From: Pseudoduganella armeniaca
GTDB taxonomy: Bacteria; Pseudomonadota; Gammaproteobacteria; Burkholderiales; Burkholderiaceae_D
Assembly: GCF_003028855.1 (NCBI RefSeq)
Contig: NZ_CP028324.1
Location: 5,022,001 to 5,086,000 of the forward strand
DNA length: 64,000 nt
Direction of reading: 5' to 3'
Position numbers and translations under genes: made by a program. The notes under the pieces were generated by a model. That model had not been told where the DNA came from. It made no database searches and saw only the letters and a list, made by a program, of their open reading frames with translations. Numbering within the stretch: the stretch's first letter is position 1; each line of letters opens with the position of its first letter. Shown piece by piece: positions 19,474-27,511 of this stretch.

Positions 19474-20154
19474 ATGACCGCCATCACCTCTTCGCTGCTC
19501 CATCGCCTCTACTTTTCGCCGCTGCGCTGCGTGCCTGGCCATCGTCGTTTCATCGGCGCCGGCCTGGCGTTGGCGGTGGTTGTCGTGGCGCTGCGATTTA
19601 CCGGCGCCCATCTCGGCCGCTGGGGCGGCGCGGTGCTGGCCATGCAGTTCGTCGTTACGACCGCGTATGCCCTGCTGGTCCTGCTGCGCTATGGCTGGTC
19701 GTATCCGGGCACGAACATGATCGCCCACGGCAACGGCCGCAATCGCTGGACCATCCACATGGGCCCGGCGGTTTCCCTGCTGCCGTGGTATTACGCGCGC
19801 CAGCATCCCGCTTTCATCACCGAAGACATCTACCGCATCCTGCATCGCATGGACGACACCGGCATGACGGCCACGGTGCGGCTGGAAAGCCACCTGCTCG
19901 CCGATCCCGCCACGCGGCGCGCCGGCGCGGCACGGCTGCAGCGGACGTTCCCGCACTGGCAGGTGAGCGAGCAATTGAATCCAGCGCCGCTGGCGGCGCT
20001 GACGGCGTGGCAGCTGACGCGGCTGCATGCGGCGTTGCGGCGGCGGCGGGGAGAGAGCCGGCCGGCACCGTTCGTGGCCGGGGCGCCGGTGGGGTTGATC
20101 GTGCTGGCGGTGGGGCCGAACCGTAGCAACGCACAGCCACTGCAGTACGGTTGA
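19474..20154 (+). CDS. Hypothetical membrane protein
   Basis: 226 residues from the ATG at 19474. The frame is open from 19405, but those 69 bases are strikingly AT-rich and look more like promoter/leader DNA; neither start has a clear SD. There are two hydrophobic helices near the N-terminus (GAGLALAVVVVALRF and AVLAMQFVVTTAYALLVLL), then a cytoplasmic or periplasmic domain of about 140 residues with IYRILHRMDDTGMTATVRLE, rich in Arg and Ala. I recognise no family. It ends 20 bases before the convergent beta-helix pseudogene. Confidence 0.55.
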   Translation: MTAITSSLLHRLYFSPLRCVPGHRRFIGAGLALAVVVVALRFTGAHLGRWGGAVLAMQFVVTTAYALLVLLRYGWSYPGTNMIAHGNGRNRWTIHMGPAVSLLPWYYARQHPAFITEDIYRILHRMDDTGMTATVRLESHLLADPATRRAGAARLQRTFPHWQVSEQLNPAPLAALTAWQLTRLHAALRRRRGESRPAPFVAGAPVGLIVLAVGPNRSNAQPLQYG

Positions 20155-20174
20155 GCCCCACCGGCTCGGTTACA

Positions 20175-21284
20175 TCAAGGCGAAACGTTCGGCAGCGACG
20201 ACAACGGCAGCGTACGCGACTTGCTTTCGCTGGTCGTGCCAGGGTTCGGGTCACGCATGATGCTCAGGAAGCGGCCGGTACTGTCACTGATATTGATGAC
20301 GCCGGACGCCGAACCGCTCGGCACCAGCAGGCGGCCCAGCAGCAAGGTCCTGGCACCAGGGTTGCCTACCTTGCCGTTGGAGACAAAAGCGCTCTCATAC
20401 AGGGCGTTGGCCAGAATAATGTTTTCAAATGCCTTCGCGCCGAATTTGAACGGTTCGACAACCTGCTCGACACGGGGAGCGATGAATATATTGTTGTAGA
20501 AGAAGTCGACATCGACCCCGTTCTCCAGTCCCTCGAACCCGAAATTGTAGAATTTGTTGCCGTTGAAGGCATCGATCTGGCCCGAACCCTTCTCCGTTGC
20601 AAGCCCTGTACGTCCGGCAATGCGCCCGCCCGTGAACGTGTTCTCGTTGACCCAGTTCGGCTCGCCATCGCTTTCGGTTGCCAGCAATACACCCACATCG
20701 TTATGCACGAGAGAGTCGAATTCCACCTTGTTGTATTGCGAACCGTTCTTGCCCTGCCCGGTCAGCTTGATGCCGTTGCGGAAGCCGTCGATCCAATGCA
20801 CTTTGACGTCCGAATGATAGGCATTGACCAGCGTGATGCCGGAGCCGACGTAGTTGTCATAGACCGGCGTATCCGACCAGGTGGCACCGTGCAGTTTGAA
20901 GATGTCGACTTGGTGCCGGTTTTGCACGATGATGCCGTCACGTGCGCCAAAGCTCAATTCGCCACGCGCGGTGAAGCGGATGATCTTGTTGGCGGGCAGG
21001 CTGATAGGACTCAGGAAGCGGTAGCTGCCTTCAGGAATCAGCAGTTCTTGCCCGCTGCGCAATGCCGTGATGGCTTTTTGTACGGCTGCCGAATTGTCGG
21101 TGGCTGTTTCACTGACACCGAACCATTTGGCGTTGATGGCGCCGCCGTCGTAGATGCGCTGGTACAGCTTCGTCCCGCACGCAATGGTCGTGCCGCCGTT
21201 GGCTTGCGCACTCGTACCGGAAGCGGCAGGTGAAAACAGGCCTTCCTTGCCCGCGTCCGAGATGAAGACATACGGCGGGCAGTT
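20175..21284 (-). pseudogene. Secreted right-handed beta-helix (pectate-lyase-like) protein, 3' part, cut off by an IS
   Basis: The frame continues past the first internal ATG (21062) to the IS boundary, adding CPPYVFISDAGKEGLFS, TIACGTKLYQRIYDGG and INAKWFGVSETATDNSAAVQ. The last is the classic start of a Pectate_lyase_3/glycoside hydrolase 28-like beta-helix. Repeating turn-like segments follow (GSGITLVNAY, NKVEFDSLVHNDVG, NTFTGGRIAGR). It joins in frame to the signal-peptide fragment at 22588-22701 across the IS, giving an original protein of about 406 residues. Exported polysaccharide binding or cleavage is inferred. Without its signal peptide this part should be silent. Confidence 0.85.
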
Positions 21285-21309
21285 TGAGCCATCCCAGGTT
21301 TAGTAGACA
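21285..21309. repeat. IS3 terminal inverted repeat (orfB end)
   Basis: Reads TGAGCCATCCCAGGTTT then AGTAGACA; pairs with 22563-22587 at 19 of 25 positions. It is bordered outside by the GTT duplication. Confidence 0.85.
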
Positions 21310-21321
21310 AAATTAATTAGG

Positions 21322-22209
21322 CTACAGCTGCTCCATTTCAAGCTGCATCGGGCTACGGTACTTCAGCGTTGTGTGAGGCCGCACGCGATTGTAGTACAGC
21401 TCGATGTAGTCCGATATGGCTGAGATTGCTTCAGCTCTCGTGGTGTATGTTGTGTGGTGGGTCAGCTCGTTCTTGAGGGTAGAGAAAAAGCTCTCCACCA
21501 CAGCATTGTCATGGCAGTTTCCTCGGCGGCTCATGCTCTGCCTACCCCCGAAGCTTTCGACGACGGCCTGGTATTCGTTTGCGCTATAGACCGCGCCCTG
21601 ATCGGTGTGACAGATCAATCCGGGCGCTGGTCGGCGCTGCTCGATCGCATTCTGTAATGCCTTCGATGGCAGCGCCGCTGGCTGCCGTTCATCCATTGCC
21701 CACCCTACGATACGACGAGCAAACAGGTCCAGTACAACGGCTAGGTGCAACCAGCCTTCACCGGTCATGATTGACGTGATATCGCCCACCCAGACGCGGT
21801 TCGGCGCGGTTACGTTAAAGGCACGTTTGACCAAGTCTGGTGCTGGGGGAGCGGTGTTTTGGTGCTTGTGCATCACCCGAAATTTTGCCACCCGCCTTGC
21901 CACCAGCCCTGCATCCTTACGCAACCGCGCCACACGGTGTTTGCCGCAAACGATGTTCTGCTGATTGAGCATTTTCCAGGTCCGGACAATGCCCAAAGCA
22001 TTCCGATGTAGCTGATGCAGCTGCACGATTTTCTCTCGCAGCTCAAGGTTCTGCATAGAACGGATGCTCGGTGCCCTGTCGCGATAGGCGTAGTAGCTGG
22101 CACGGCAAATTTCGAGCGCGCGGCAGAGCGCCTTGATTGGATAGGTCTTTGAGTGCCGTTCGATGTAGGCGTACTTTACCGCTTCCCTCGCTTCAAGTAC
22201 GCGTCGAAC
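21322..22209 (-). CDS. IS3-family transposase OrfB (DDE integrase), made by -1 frameshift
   Basis: The rve/DDE domain shows VGDITS, CHTDQG and NAVVESFF, supplying the D, D and E residues, with a C-terminal YNRVRPHTTLKYRSP typical of IS3 elements. The HTH_21 part upstream (VKYAYIERHSKTYPIKALCR) lies in the same frame before the first ATG (22056). The true product is therefore an OrfAB fusion made by -1 slippage at A AAA AAG (22215-22209) inside orfA. About 296 residues of orfB frame follow the slip site. It catalyses strand cleavage and transfer at the IS ends. Confidence 0.92.
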   Translation of the reverse strand, partial: VRRVLEAREAVKYAYIERHSKTYPIKALCRALEICRASYYAYRDRAPSIRSMQNLELREKIVQLHQLHRNALGIVRTWKMLNQQNIVCGKHRVARLRKDAGLVARRVAKFRVMHKHQNTAPPAPDLVKRAFNVTAPNRVWVGDITSIMTGEGWLHLAVVLDLFARRIVGWAMDERQPAALPSKALQNAIEQRRPAPGLICHTDQGAVYSANEYQAVVESFGGRQSMSRRGNCHDNAVVESFFSTLKNELTHHTTYTTRAEAISAISDYIELYYNRVRPHTTLKYRSPMQLEMEQL

Positions 22210-22526
22210 TTTTTTAGGATCTCGACCTCCTGCTCAAGCGCCTTGATCTTGCGTTGCAGCTTCGCAGTCTCTGATTCCTTCTGCCCTGGCTTGCGTCCTC
22301 GGGCGCCAAAGCTCGATTCAGGACCGCCTTGATCAAGCGCTGCGGCCCATTTGTAGAGTTGCGTGCGGCGCACACCAAGCTCTACAGCCAGCGCCGACAC
22401 GCTCTGGTTATCGTCCTTCATCCGCGCGACTGCGGCGAGCTTGAACTCTTTCGTGAACACCGCTCGTGGTTGCGGTTCCTTCGTTGAATCGGCTGCAATA
22501 GCAGCAATACGTGGCTTTGATTTCAT
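22176..22526 (-). CDS. IS3-family transposase OrfA (helix-turn-helix, coiled coil)
   Basis: 116 residues: an N-terminal HTH_Tnp_1 domain (FTKEFKLAAVARMKDDN, ALAVELGVRRTQLYKW) and a C-terminal leucine-zipper-like coil (ETAKLQRKIKALEQEVEIL) that mediates multimerisation. It binds the IS ends and provides the N-terminal part of the OrfAB transposase. The coil ends exactly at the slippery AAAAAAG. Confidence 0.92.
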   Translation of the reverse strand: MKSKPRIAAIAADSTKEPQPRAVFTKEFKLAAVARMKDDNQSVSALAVELGVRRTQLYKWAAALDQGGPESSFGARGRKPGQKESETAKLQRKIKALEQEVEILKKFDAYLKRGKR

Positions 22527-22562
22527 AGGTTCCTCTAGGGGATATTGTCCCCTAAAACGAGA

Positions 22563-22587
22563 TGTCTATGAAACCTGGCACCTCTCA
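22563..22587. repeat. IS3 terminal inverted repeat (orfA end)
   Basis: On the minus strand it reads TGAGAGGTGCCAGGTTT then CATAGACA. It is followed outside by the second GTT of the 3-base target duplication (22588-22590). Confidence 0.85.
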
Positions 22588-22701
22588 GTTCGAGGCGCTG
22601 GCCAAGGCGCTGATCGTCGATACTGTTTGTGCCTGTACCGCAGTCGCTGCCAGCAGTGCTGTAGCGATCGCTGCGCGGATTATCAGGTTAATTCTTTTCA
22701 T
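22588..22701 (-). pseudogene. 5' fragment of the IS-disrupted beta-helix gene (signal peptide)
   Basis: Thirty-eight codons from the ATG at 22701 with AAGGA about 8 bases upstream. They encode a typical Sec signal peptide (MKRINLIIRAAIATALLAAT, cleavage expected after AVQA) and the mature start QTVSTISALASASN. The last codon AAC is the IS target duplication; removing the IS joins it directly to CPPYVF of the 3' part. With the IS in place the frame meets a TGA formed by the IS end. Confidence 0.85.
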
Positions 22702-23054
22702 CGCATTTCCTTTTGAGCGTATCGATTATGAAGGGCTGGCAATCCAGCCCGGCGTCACCAGACGCCAACCCGATGTTATCTTGAACACAACACCCACACT
22801 CTATCGAATTGTCACGCCGCCGGATCAGCAGCGCACTGTTGCATTGGATCGGCGCTGTCCTGCAGTAGTCTCGCGCATCCGGCACGCGCGACCTCGCGCG
22901 GCAATTCCACGGAGCTACCGGCCCGACACTGTTCCACGAGCCATCCTTTGCGCCGGTCGTCGTCCCCCACCGCCAACCCAACCATCAAAGCAGGTAAAAT
23001 GCACCCCTGACAACCCGCGCCGCCCTGGCGCGCCAGCCTTACCGACTCCCAGAA
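22702..23054. other. Intergenic region without a recognised gene
   Basis: 353 bases between divergent starts of the disrupted beta-helix gene and mutS. I see no gene, terminator or convincing promoter in it. It must contain the upstream signals of both genes. Confidence 0.5.
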
Positions 23055-25754
23055 ATGAACGTTCCAGCCGAAATCAACGCCGCCGCCGTCAAGCACAGCC
23101 CTGCCGAAAAAGTCACGCCGATGATGCAGCAGTACCTGCGCATCAAGGCCGAACACCCGACGATGCTGGTGTTCTACCGGATGGGCGACTTCTATGAACT
23201 GTTCTTCGACGATGCCGAGAAGGCCGCCCGCGTGCTGGGCATCACCCTGACCGCGCGCGGCTCGCAGGGCGGCGTGCCGATCAAGATGGCCGGCGTGCCG
23301 TTCCATTCTCTGGACGGCTACCTGGCCAAGCTGGTCAAGCTGGGCGAGTCGTGCGCCATCTGCGAGCAGATCGGCGATCCCGCCACCAGCAAGGGCCCGG
23401 TCGAACGCAAGGTCGTGCGCATCGTCACACCCGGCACCTTGACGGACTCGGACCTGCTGCCGGAGAAGTCGGAGCGCCCGCTGCTGGCGATGTTCGTCAT
23501 GGGCCAGCGCAAGCAGCACACCGCCGGCCTGGCCTGGCTGTCGCTCGCTTCCGGCAACCTGCGCCTGATGGAGTTCTCCGGTGAACAGCGTGCCGTGCAG
23601 GCGCGCCTGCAGCAGGAGCTGGAGCGCATCGCGCCGGCCGAGATCCTGCGCGCCGACAGCGGCGAGCTGTTCGACGAAATCACGCTCTGCCACGTCAACA
23701 ATGTGCCGGAATGGCACTTCGACGTCGTCCATGGCCACAAGGCGCTGCTGGACCAGCTGGGTGTCGCCACCCTGACGGGCTTCGGCGCGGACGGCCTCGG
23801 TGCCGCCTTCGGCGCGGCCGGCGCGCTGCTGCGCTATGCCCAGTCCACCCAAGGGCGCGGCCTGCAGCACGTGAAGAGCCTGGCGTGCGAGACGGAGAAC
23901 GAATACATCGGCCTGGACGCCGCCACGCGCCGCAACCTGGAGCTGACCGAGACCATCCGCGGCCAGGAGTCGCCCACCCTGTTCTCGCTGCTGGATGGCT
24001 GCCGTACCGCGATGGGCTCGCGGCTGCTGCGCCACTGGCTGCACCATGCGCGGCGCGACCAGTCGGTGGCGCGCGCGCGCCACGATGCGATTTCCGCGCT
24101 GATGCAGGACGATGCCACCGGCTCGCTGTCGTATCACCTGCAGCACGTGCCGGACATCGAGCGCATCACCACGCGCGTCGCGCTGCTCACGGCACGTCCG
24201 CGCGACCTGGCCGCCCTGCGCGACGGCCTGCAACAGCTGCCCAAGCTGCAGAAATCGCTGGAACGCGTGCTGGCCCTGGACAATGCCGACAGCCTGCTGC
24301 GCCGCACCCACGACGCGTTGGCCACGCCCGAGGCCTGCGTCGACCTGCTGGTGCGCGCCGTGATGCCGGAGCCGGCCACGATGGTGCGCGACGGCGGAGT
24401 CATCGCGCGCGGCTTCGACGCGGAGCTGGACGAGCTGCGCGGCCTGTCCGAGAACGCCGGCCAATACCTGGTCGAGCTGGAGGCGCGCGAGCGTGCCCGC
24501 ACCGGCATCGCCAACCTGCGCGTGGAGTACAACCGCGTGCACGGCTTCTACATCGAGGTCACCAACGGCCAGGCCGACAAGGTGCCGGACGACTACCGCC
24601 GCCGCCAGACCCTGAAGAACTGCGAACGCTACATCACGCCGGAACTGAAGGCCTTCGAGGACAAGGCCCTGTCCGCGCAGGACAAGGCGCTGGCGCGCGA
24701 AAAAATCCTGTACGACCAGCTGCTGGCCGACCTGGCGCCGTTCATCGGCACCTTGCAGTCGATCGCCCAGGCCGTGGCGCAGCTGGACACCCTGACCGCG
24801 CTGACGGAACACGCACTGCGCAACAACTGGTGCGCGCCGCAACTGGTGCAGCACGCCTGCATCGATATCGTGGCGGGCCGCCACCCCGTGGTGGAAAACC
24901 AGATCGAGCGCTTCATCGCCAACGACTGCAAACTCGTCGACGAGCGCCGCCTGCTGCTGATCACGGGCCCGAACATGGGCGGTAAATCGACCTTCATGCG
25001 CCAGGTCGCGCTGATCACGCTGCTGGCCTATATCGGCAGCTACGTGCCGGCCGAGCGCGCGACGATCGGCCCGATCGACCGCATCTTCACCCGCATCGGC
25101 GCCACCGACGACCTGGCCGGCGGGCGCTCCACGTTCATGGTGGAGATGACGGAGGCCGCCACGATCCTGAACGGCGCCACCGAGCACTCGCTGGTGCTGA
25201 TGGACGAGATCGGGCGCGGCACCTCCACCTTCGACGGCCTGGCGCTGGCCTGGGCCATCGCGCGCCACCTGATCGACACCAGCCGCAGCTTCACCTTGTT
25301 CGCCACCCACTATTTCGAACTGACGCAGCTGCCGGAAAGCCATCCGACGGCGGCCAATGTGCACCTGTCGGCCGTGGAGCACAAGGACAGCATCGTGTTC
25401 CTGCACGCCGTGCAGGACGGCCCCGCCTCGCAAAGCTACGGCCTGCAGGTGGCACAGCTGGCTGGCGTGCCGCAGCCCGTCATCAAGGCCGCGCGCAAGC
25501 ACCTGGCGCGCCTCGAAGCGCAGGCGCTGGATGCGACACCGCAGCTGGACCTGTTCGCGGCACCCGTGCCGGACTGCGACGACGAACCGGCCGCCGCGCC
25601 GACCCCGGCGCCGGCCGCCAGTCCCGCCCTGCGGGAGCTGATGGACGCCTTGGGCGAACTCGATCCGGATGCGTTGTCGCCACGCGAAGCGCTGGACCGG
25701 CTGTACCAGTTGAAGCGCCTGGCCACGCCCGCACTGGCCGCGACGCCGGCATGA
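23055..25754 (+). CDS. mutS: DNA mismatch repair protein MutS
   Basis: 899 residues, complete. The N-terminal mismatch-reading motif F46-Y47-E48 is in YRMGDFYELF; connector, lever and clamp domains follow; the ABC-type ATPase has Walker A GPNMGGKST (638-646), the DE of LMDEIGRGTSTFDG and the H-loop FATHYFEL. The C-terminus carries a Pro/Ala-rich linker and a tetramerisation-like tail (SPREALDRLYQLKRL). MutS recognises mispairs and small loops and recruits MutL. The stop overlaps the start of the next gene by 4 bases. Nothing suggests inactivation. Confidence 0.97.
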   Translation: MNVPAEINAAAVKHSPAEKVTPMMQQYLRIKAEHPTMLVFYRMGDFYELFFDDAEKAARVLGITLTARGSQGGVPIKMAGVPFHSLDGYLAKLVKLGESCAICEQIGDPATSKGPVERKVVRIVTPGTLTDSDLLPEKSERPLLAMFVMGQRKQHTAGLAWLSLASGNLRLMEFSGEQRAVQARLQQELERIAPAEILRADSGELFDEITLCHVNNVPEWHFDVVHGHKALLDQLGVATLTGFGADGLGAAFGAAGALLRYAQSTQGRGLQHVKSLACETENEYIGLDAATRRNLELTETIRGQESPTLFSLLDGCRTAMGSRLLRHWLHHARRDQSVARARHDAISALMQDDATGSLSYHLQHVPDIERITTRVALLTARPRDLAALRDGLQQLPKLQKSLERVLALDNADSLLRRTHDALATPEACVDLLVRAVMPEPATMVRDGGVIARGFDAELDELRGLSENAGQYLVELEARERARTGIANLRVEYNRVHGFYIEVTNGQADKVPDDYRRRQTLKNCERYITPELKAFEDKALSAQDKALAREKILYDQLLADLAPFIGTLQSIAQAVAQLDTLTALTEHALRNNWCAPQLVQHACIDIVAGRHPVVENQIERFIANDCKLVDERRLLLITGPNMGGKSTFMRQVALITLLAYIGSYVPAERATIGPIDRIFTRIGATDDLAGGRSTFMVEMTEAATILNGATEHSLVLMDEIGRGTSTFDGLALAWAIARHLIDTSRSFTLFATHYFELTQLPESHPTAANVHLSAVEHKDSIVFLHAVQDGPASQSYGLQVAQLAGVPQPVIKAARKHLARLEAQALDATPQLDLFAAPVPDCDDEPAAAPTPAPAASPALRELMDALGELDPDALSPREALDRLYQLKRLATPALAATPA

Positions 25755-26806
25755 AATCACTGGCCGCGCGCCTGCTGACGGCGCTGGCGCTGGGCGCCAT
25801 GCTGGTCGGCGCGCGTGCGGCCGCAGCCGTCGAAGATCCTTTCGACTTTGTCGTGATCGGTCACACCTTCTCCGGCGAGAGCGGCGACGACGACCTGAAA
25901 CGCACGATCGCGCGGGCCGACAAGGCCAAGCCCGCGTTCGTCGTCGCGGCCGGCATCAAGTCGGCCAGCGAAGCCTGCAGCGACAAGCTGTACCAGCAGC
26001 GCAAGGCGCTGCTGAACAAGTCCGACCGCCCGCTGATGCTGGTGCTGGCGGCGGGCGACTGGACCGACTGCCGCAATTCCGCCGGCCGCTCCAATGCGCT
26101 GGAGCGCCTGAACCGCATCCGCGAGCTGTATTTCGACAGCCGCGACTCGCTGGGCGAGCGCAAGCTGGAGCTGAACCGGCAGTCCACCATCACCAAGTTC
26201 CGCAGTTACGCGGAAAACGCCTACTGGGAACGGGGCAGCGTGCTGTTCGCCACGATCAACCTGCCGGCCAACAACAACCACTATCTCAGCGAGGCCGGCC
26301 GCAACAGCGAATACGAAGACCGTTTCGTCGCCAACCGGGCCTGGCTGCAGCGCCTGTTCGGCATGGCGAAGCGGCGCAAGCTGGACGGCCTGGTACTGTT
26401 CTCGGACGGCGACCTGCGGGCCCACGTCGAGCAGGGCTTCTCGCTGCTGGCCGGCTTCTCGGCCAAGCAGGACGGCTTTGCCGACACGCGCAAGCTGGTG
26501 CGCACGCTGGCGGAAAAATATCCGGGCAAGGTGCTGCTGATCGATACCGCGCGTCCCGTGCTCGAGGCGGCCGGCGCCAAGGGCGCGGAGCCGGCGGGAA
26601 CGTTGTCATGGCACGGCAACCTGGGCCACGTGACCTTGACGGGCGAGTGGAACGCGGTGCGGGTCGAGCCCGGCAGTGCCAGCCTGTTTACGCTGGTGCC
26701 GGACAGCCATGCGTCGCCAGCCGGCAAGCCCGACGCAAGAAAGGCAGAGAAGGCGGAGAAGGCGGAGAAAGGCGAGAAGGCCGCCAAGGCCGAACGGGCG
26801 CCCTGA
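25751..26806 (+). CDS. Secreted protein of unknown function, coupled to mutS
   Basis: 351 residues with a Sec signal peptide (LLTALALGAMLVGARAAAA) and a mature domain that resembles the calcineurin-like phosphoesterase fold in its order (FDFVVIGHTFSGESGDDD, LMLVLAAGDWTDC, VLFATINLPANNNHY, DGLVLFSDGD), but without the full metal-binding histidine set. The last 25 residues are Lys/Glu/Ala repeats (KAEKAEKAEKGEKAAKAE), a charged helix or disordered tail. The ATGA overlap with mutS implies cotranslation, though an exported protein has no obvious link to mismatch repair. Function unknown. Confidence 0.75.
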   Translation: MKSLAARLLTALALGAMLVGARAAAAVEDPFDFVVIGHTFSGESGDDDLKRTIARADKAKPAFVVAAGIKSASEACSDKLYQQRKALLNKSDRPLMLVLAAGDWTDCRNSAGRSNALERLNRIRELYFDSRDSLGERKLELNRQSTITKFRSYAENAYWERGSVLFATINLPANNNHYLSEAGRNSEYEDRFVANRAWLQRLFGMAKRRKLDGLVLFSDGDLRAHVEQGFSLLAGFSAKQDGFADTRKLVRTLAEKYPGKVLLIDTARPVLEAAGAKGAEPAGTLSWHGNLGHVTLTGEWNAVRVEPGSASLFTLVPDSHASPAGKPDARKAEKAEKAEKGEKAAKAERAP

Positions 26807-26813
26807 AACGAGA

Positions 26814-26835
26814 TCGGGCCGCCAAGGCGGCCCGA
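26814..26835. terminator. Hairpin between convergent genes
   Basis: TCGGGCCGCC and GGCGGCCCGA form a perfect 10-bp stem with an AA loop just after the stop at 26806 and before the slyD stop. There is no T-run, so termination would be weak or rho-assisted. Confidence 0.5.
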
Positions 26836-26848
26836 CCGGGAGTGATGC

Positions 26849-27394
26849 TTAGTGAATCGGCTGGGTGCGGAACTGGTCGCCCGCCTCGCCTTCGTCCTCG
26901 TCATCGTCGTGATGGTGGTGGCCGTGGGCGCCGTGCACGTGCTCGTGGGCGATTTCCTCTTCGGTGGCTTCGCGCACGTCCGTCACCTTTAGTTCGAAGC
27001 GCAGCGCCATGCCCGCCAGCGGATGGTTACCGTCCAGCACGACCTTGTCTTCGGCGATGTCGGTCACGGTGAAGATCATCGCTTCCTCGTCGCTGTCGCC
27101 GTCCGGCATGCCTTCGAATTGCATGCCCACTTCCAGCGGTTCCGGCAGGCGCGCGCGCGGCTCGACCTTGACCAGGTTCGGGTCGTAGTCGCCAAAGGCG
27201 TCCTCAGGCTCGATCTGGATCGTGTTCTCGTAGCCCACGTCCTTGCCTTCCAGCTCTTCCTCGATCTTCGGCAGCGTGTTCTCGTACCCGCCGTGCAGGT
27301 ACACCATGGGCTGGCGACCGTCTTCGATCAGATTGTTCTGAGCGTCGGACAGCTTGTACTGCACGGTCACGACGGTATTCTTGGCGATCTTCAT
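26849..27394 (-). CDS. slyD: FKBP-type peptidyl-prolyl isomerase SlyD
   Basis: 181 residues. The FKBP domain (VVTVQYKLSDAQNNLIEDG, YLHGGYENTLPKIEEELEGK) carries the IF insert (about 70-125), and HPLAGMALRFELKV completes the barrel. A His/Asp-rich tail (HEHVHGAHGHHHHDDDEDE) provides the Ni2+/Zn2+-binding region known from SlyD. It catalyses prolyl isomerisation, acts as a chaperone and delivers nickel. An AAGGATG SD and a TATAAT upstream support the start. Confidence 0.93.
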   Translation of the reverse strand: MKIAKNTVVTVQYKLSDAQNNLIEDGRQPMVYLHGGYENTLPKIEEELEGKDVGYENTIQIEPEDAFGDYDPNLVKVEPRARLPEPLEVGMQFEGMPDGDSDEEAMIFTVTDIAEDKVVLDGNHPLAGMALRFELKVTDVREATEEEIAHEHVHGAHGHHHHDDDEDEGEAGDQFRTQPIH

Positions 27395-27424
27395 CTTTAC
27401 ATCCTTTCAGGTCTGGTAGCGCGC

Positions 27425-27430
27425 ATTATA
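27425..27430 (-). promoter_or_regulatory. -10 element of the slyD promoter
   Basis: Consensus TATAAT on the minus strand, 31 bases before the slyD ATG, which leaves room for a leader with the AAGGA SD. No good -35 match was identified. Confidence 0.55.
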
Positions 27431-27498
27431 ACCGCACAGGGGTGGACACTGCCGCCGCCATCGCCGCGCTGGCGCCGCTTTCGGCACGGTGGATCAAC

Positions 27499-27504
27499 TA
27501 TAAT
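27499..27504 (+). promoter_or_regulatory. -10 element immediately ahead of roxA (possible leaderless start)
   Basis: A consensus TATAAT ends 7 bases before the ATG at 27512. Transcription from it would start at or within a base or two of the ATG, and no SD is present, so the mRNA is predicted to be leaderless. The -35 region is poor. Confidence 0.5.
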
Positions 27505-27511
27505 CCCGTCC

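Larger units (their letters stand above)
21285..22587 (-). mobile_element. IS3-family insertion sequence, complete, 1303 bp
   Basis: The 25-base imperfect terminal inverted repeats (19 of 25 identical; 21285-21309 and 22563-22587) start with TGAG and share CCAGGTTT and TAGACA. The target duplication GTT is present at 21282-21284 and 22588-22590. Inside are orfA and orfB with a slippery heptamer between them. A short palindrome AGGGGA-CAATA-TCCCCT lies between the orfA start and the terminal repeat. Structure, ends and both frames are intact, so the element looks recent and potentially active. Confidence 0.93.

Noticed and set aside
22562..23197. Plus-strand frame starting inside the IS end and running into mutS
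   Set aside because: It crosses the IS boundary and the mutS start in another frame. The minus strand at 22588-22701 explains the region as a signal peptide.
22812..25760. Long open frame on the minus strand opposite mutS
   Set aside because: It is a GC-skew shadow of mutS: Gln/Arg/Val-rich, no domain, no SD. The plus strand encodes complete MutS motifs.
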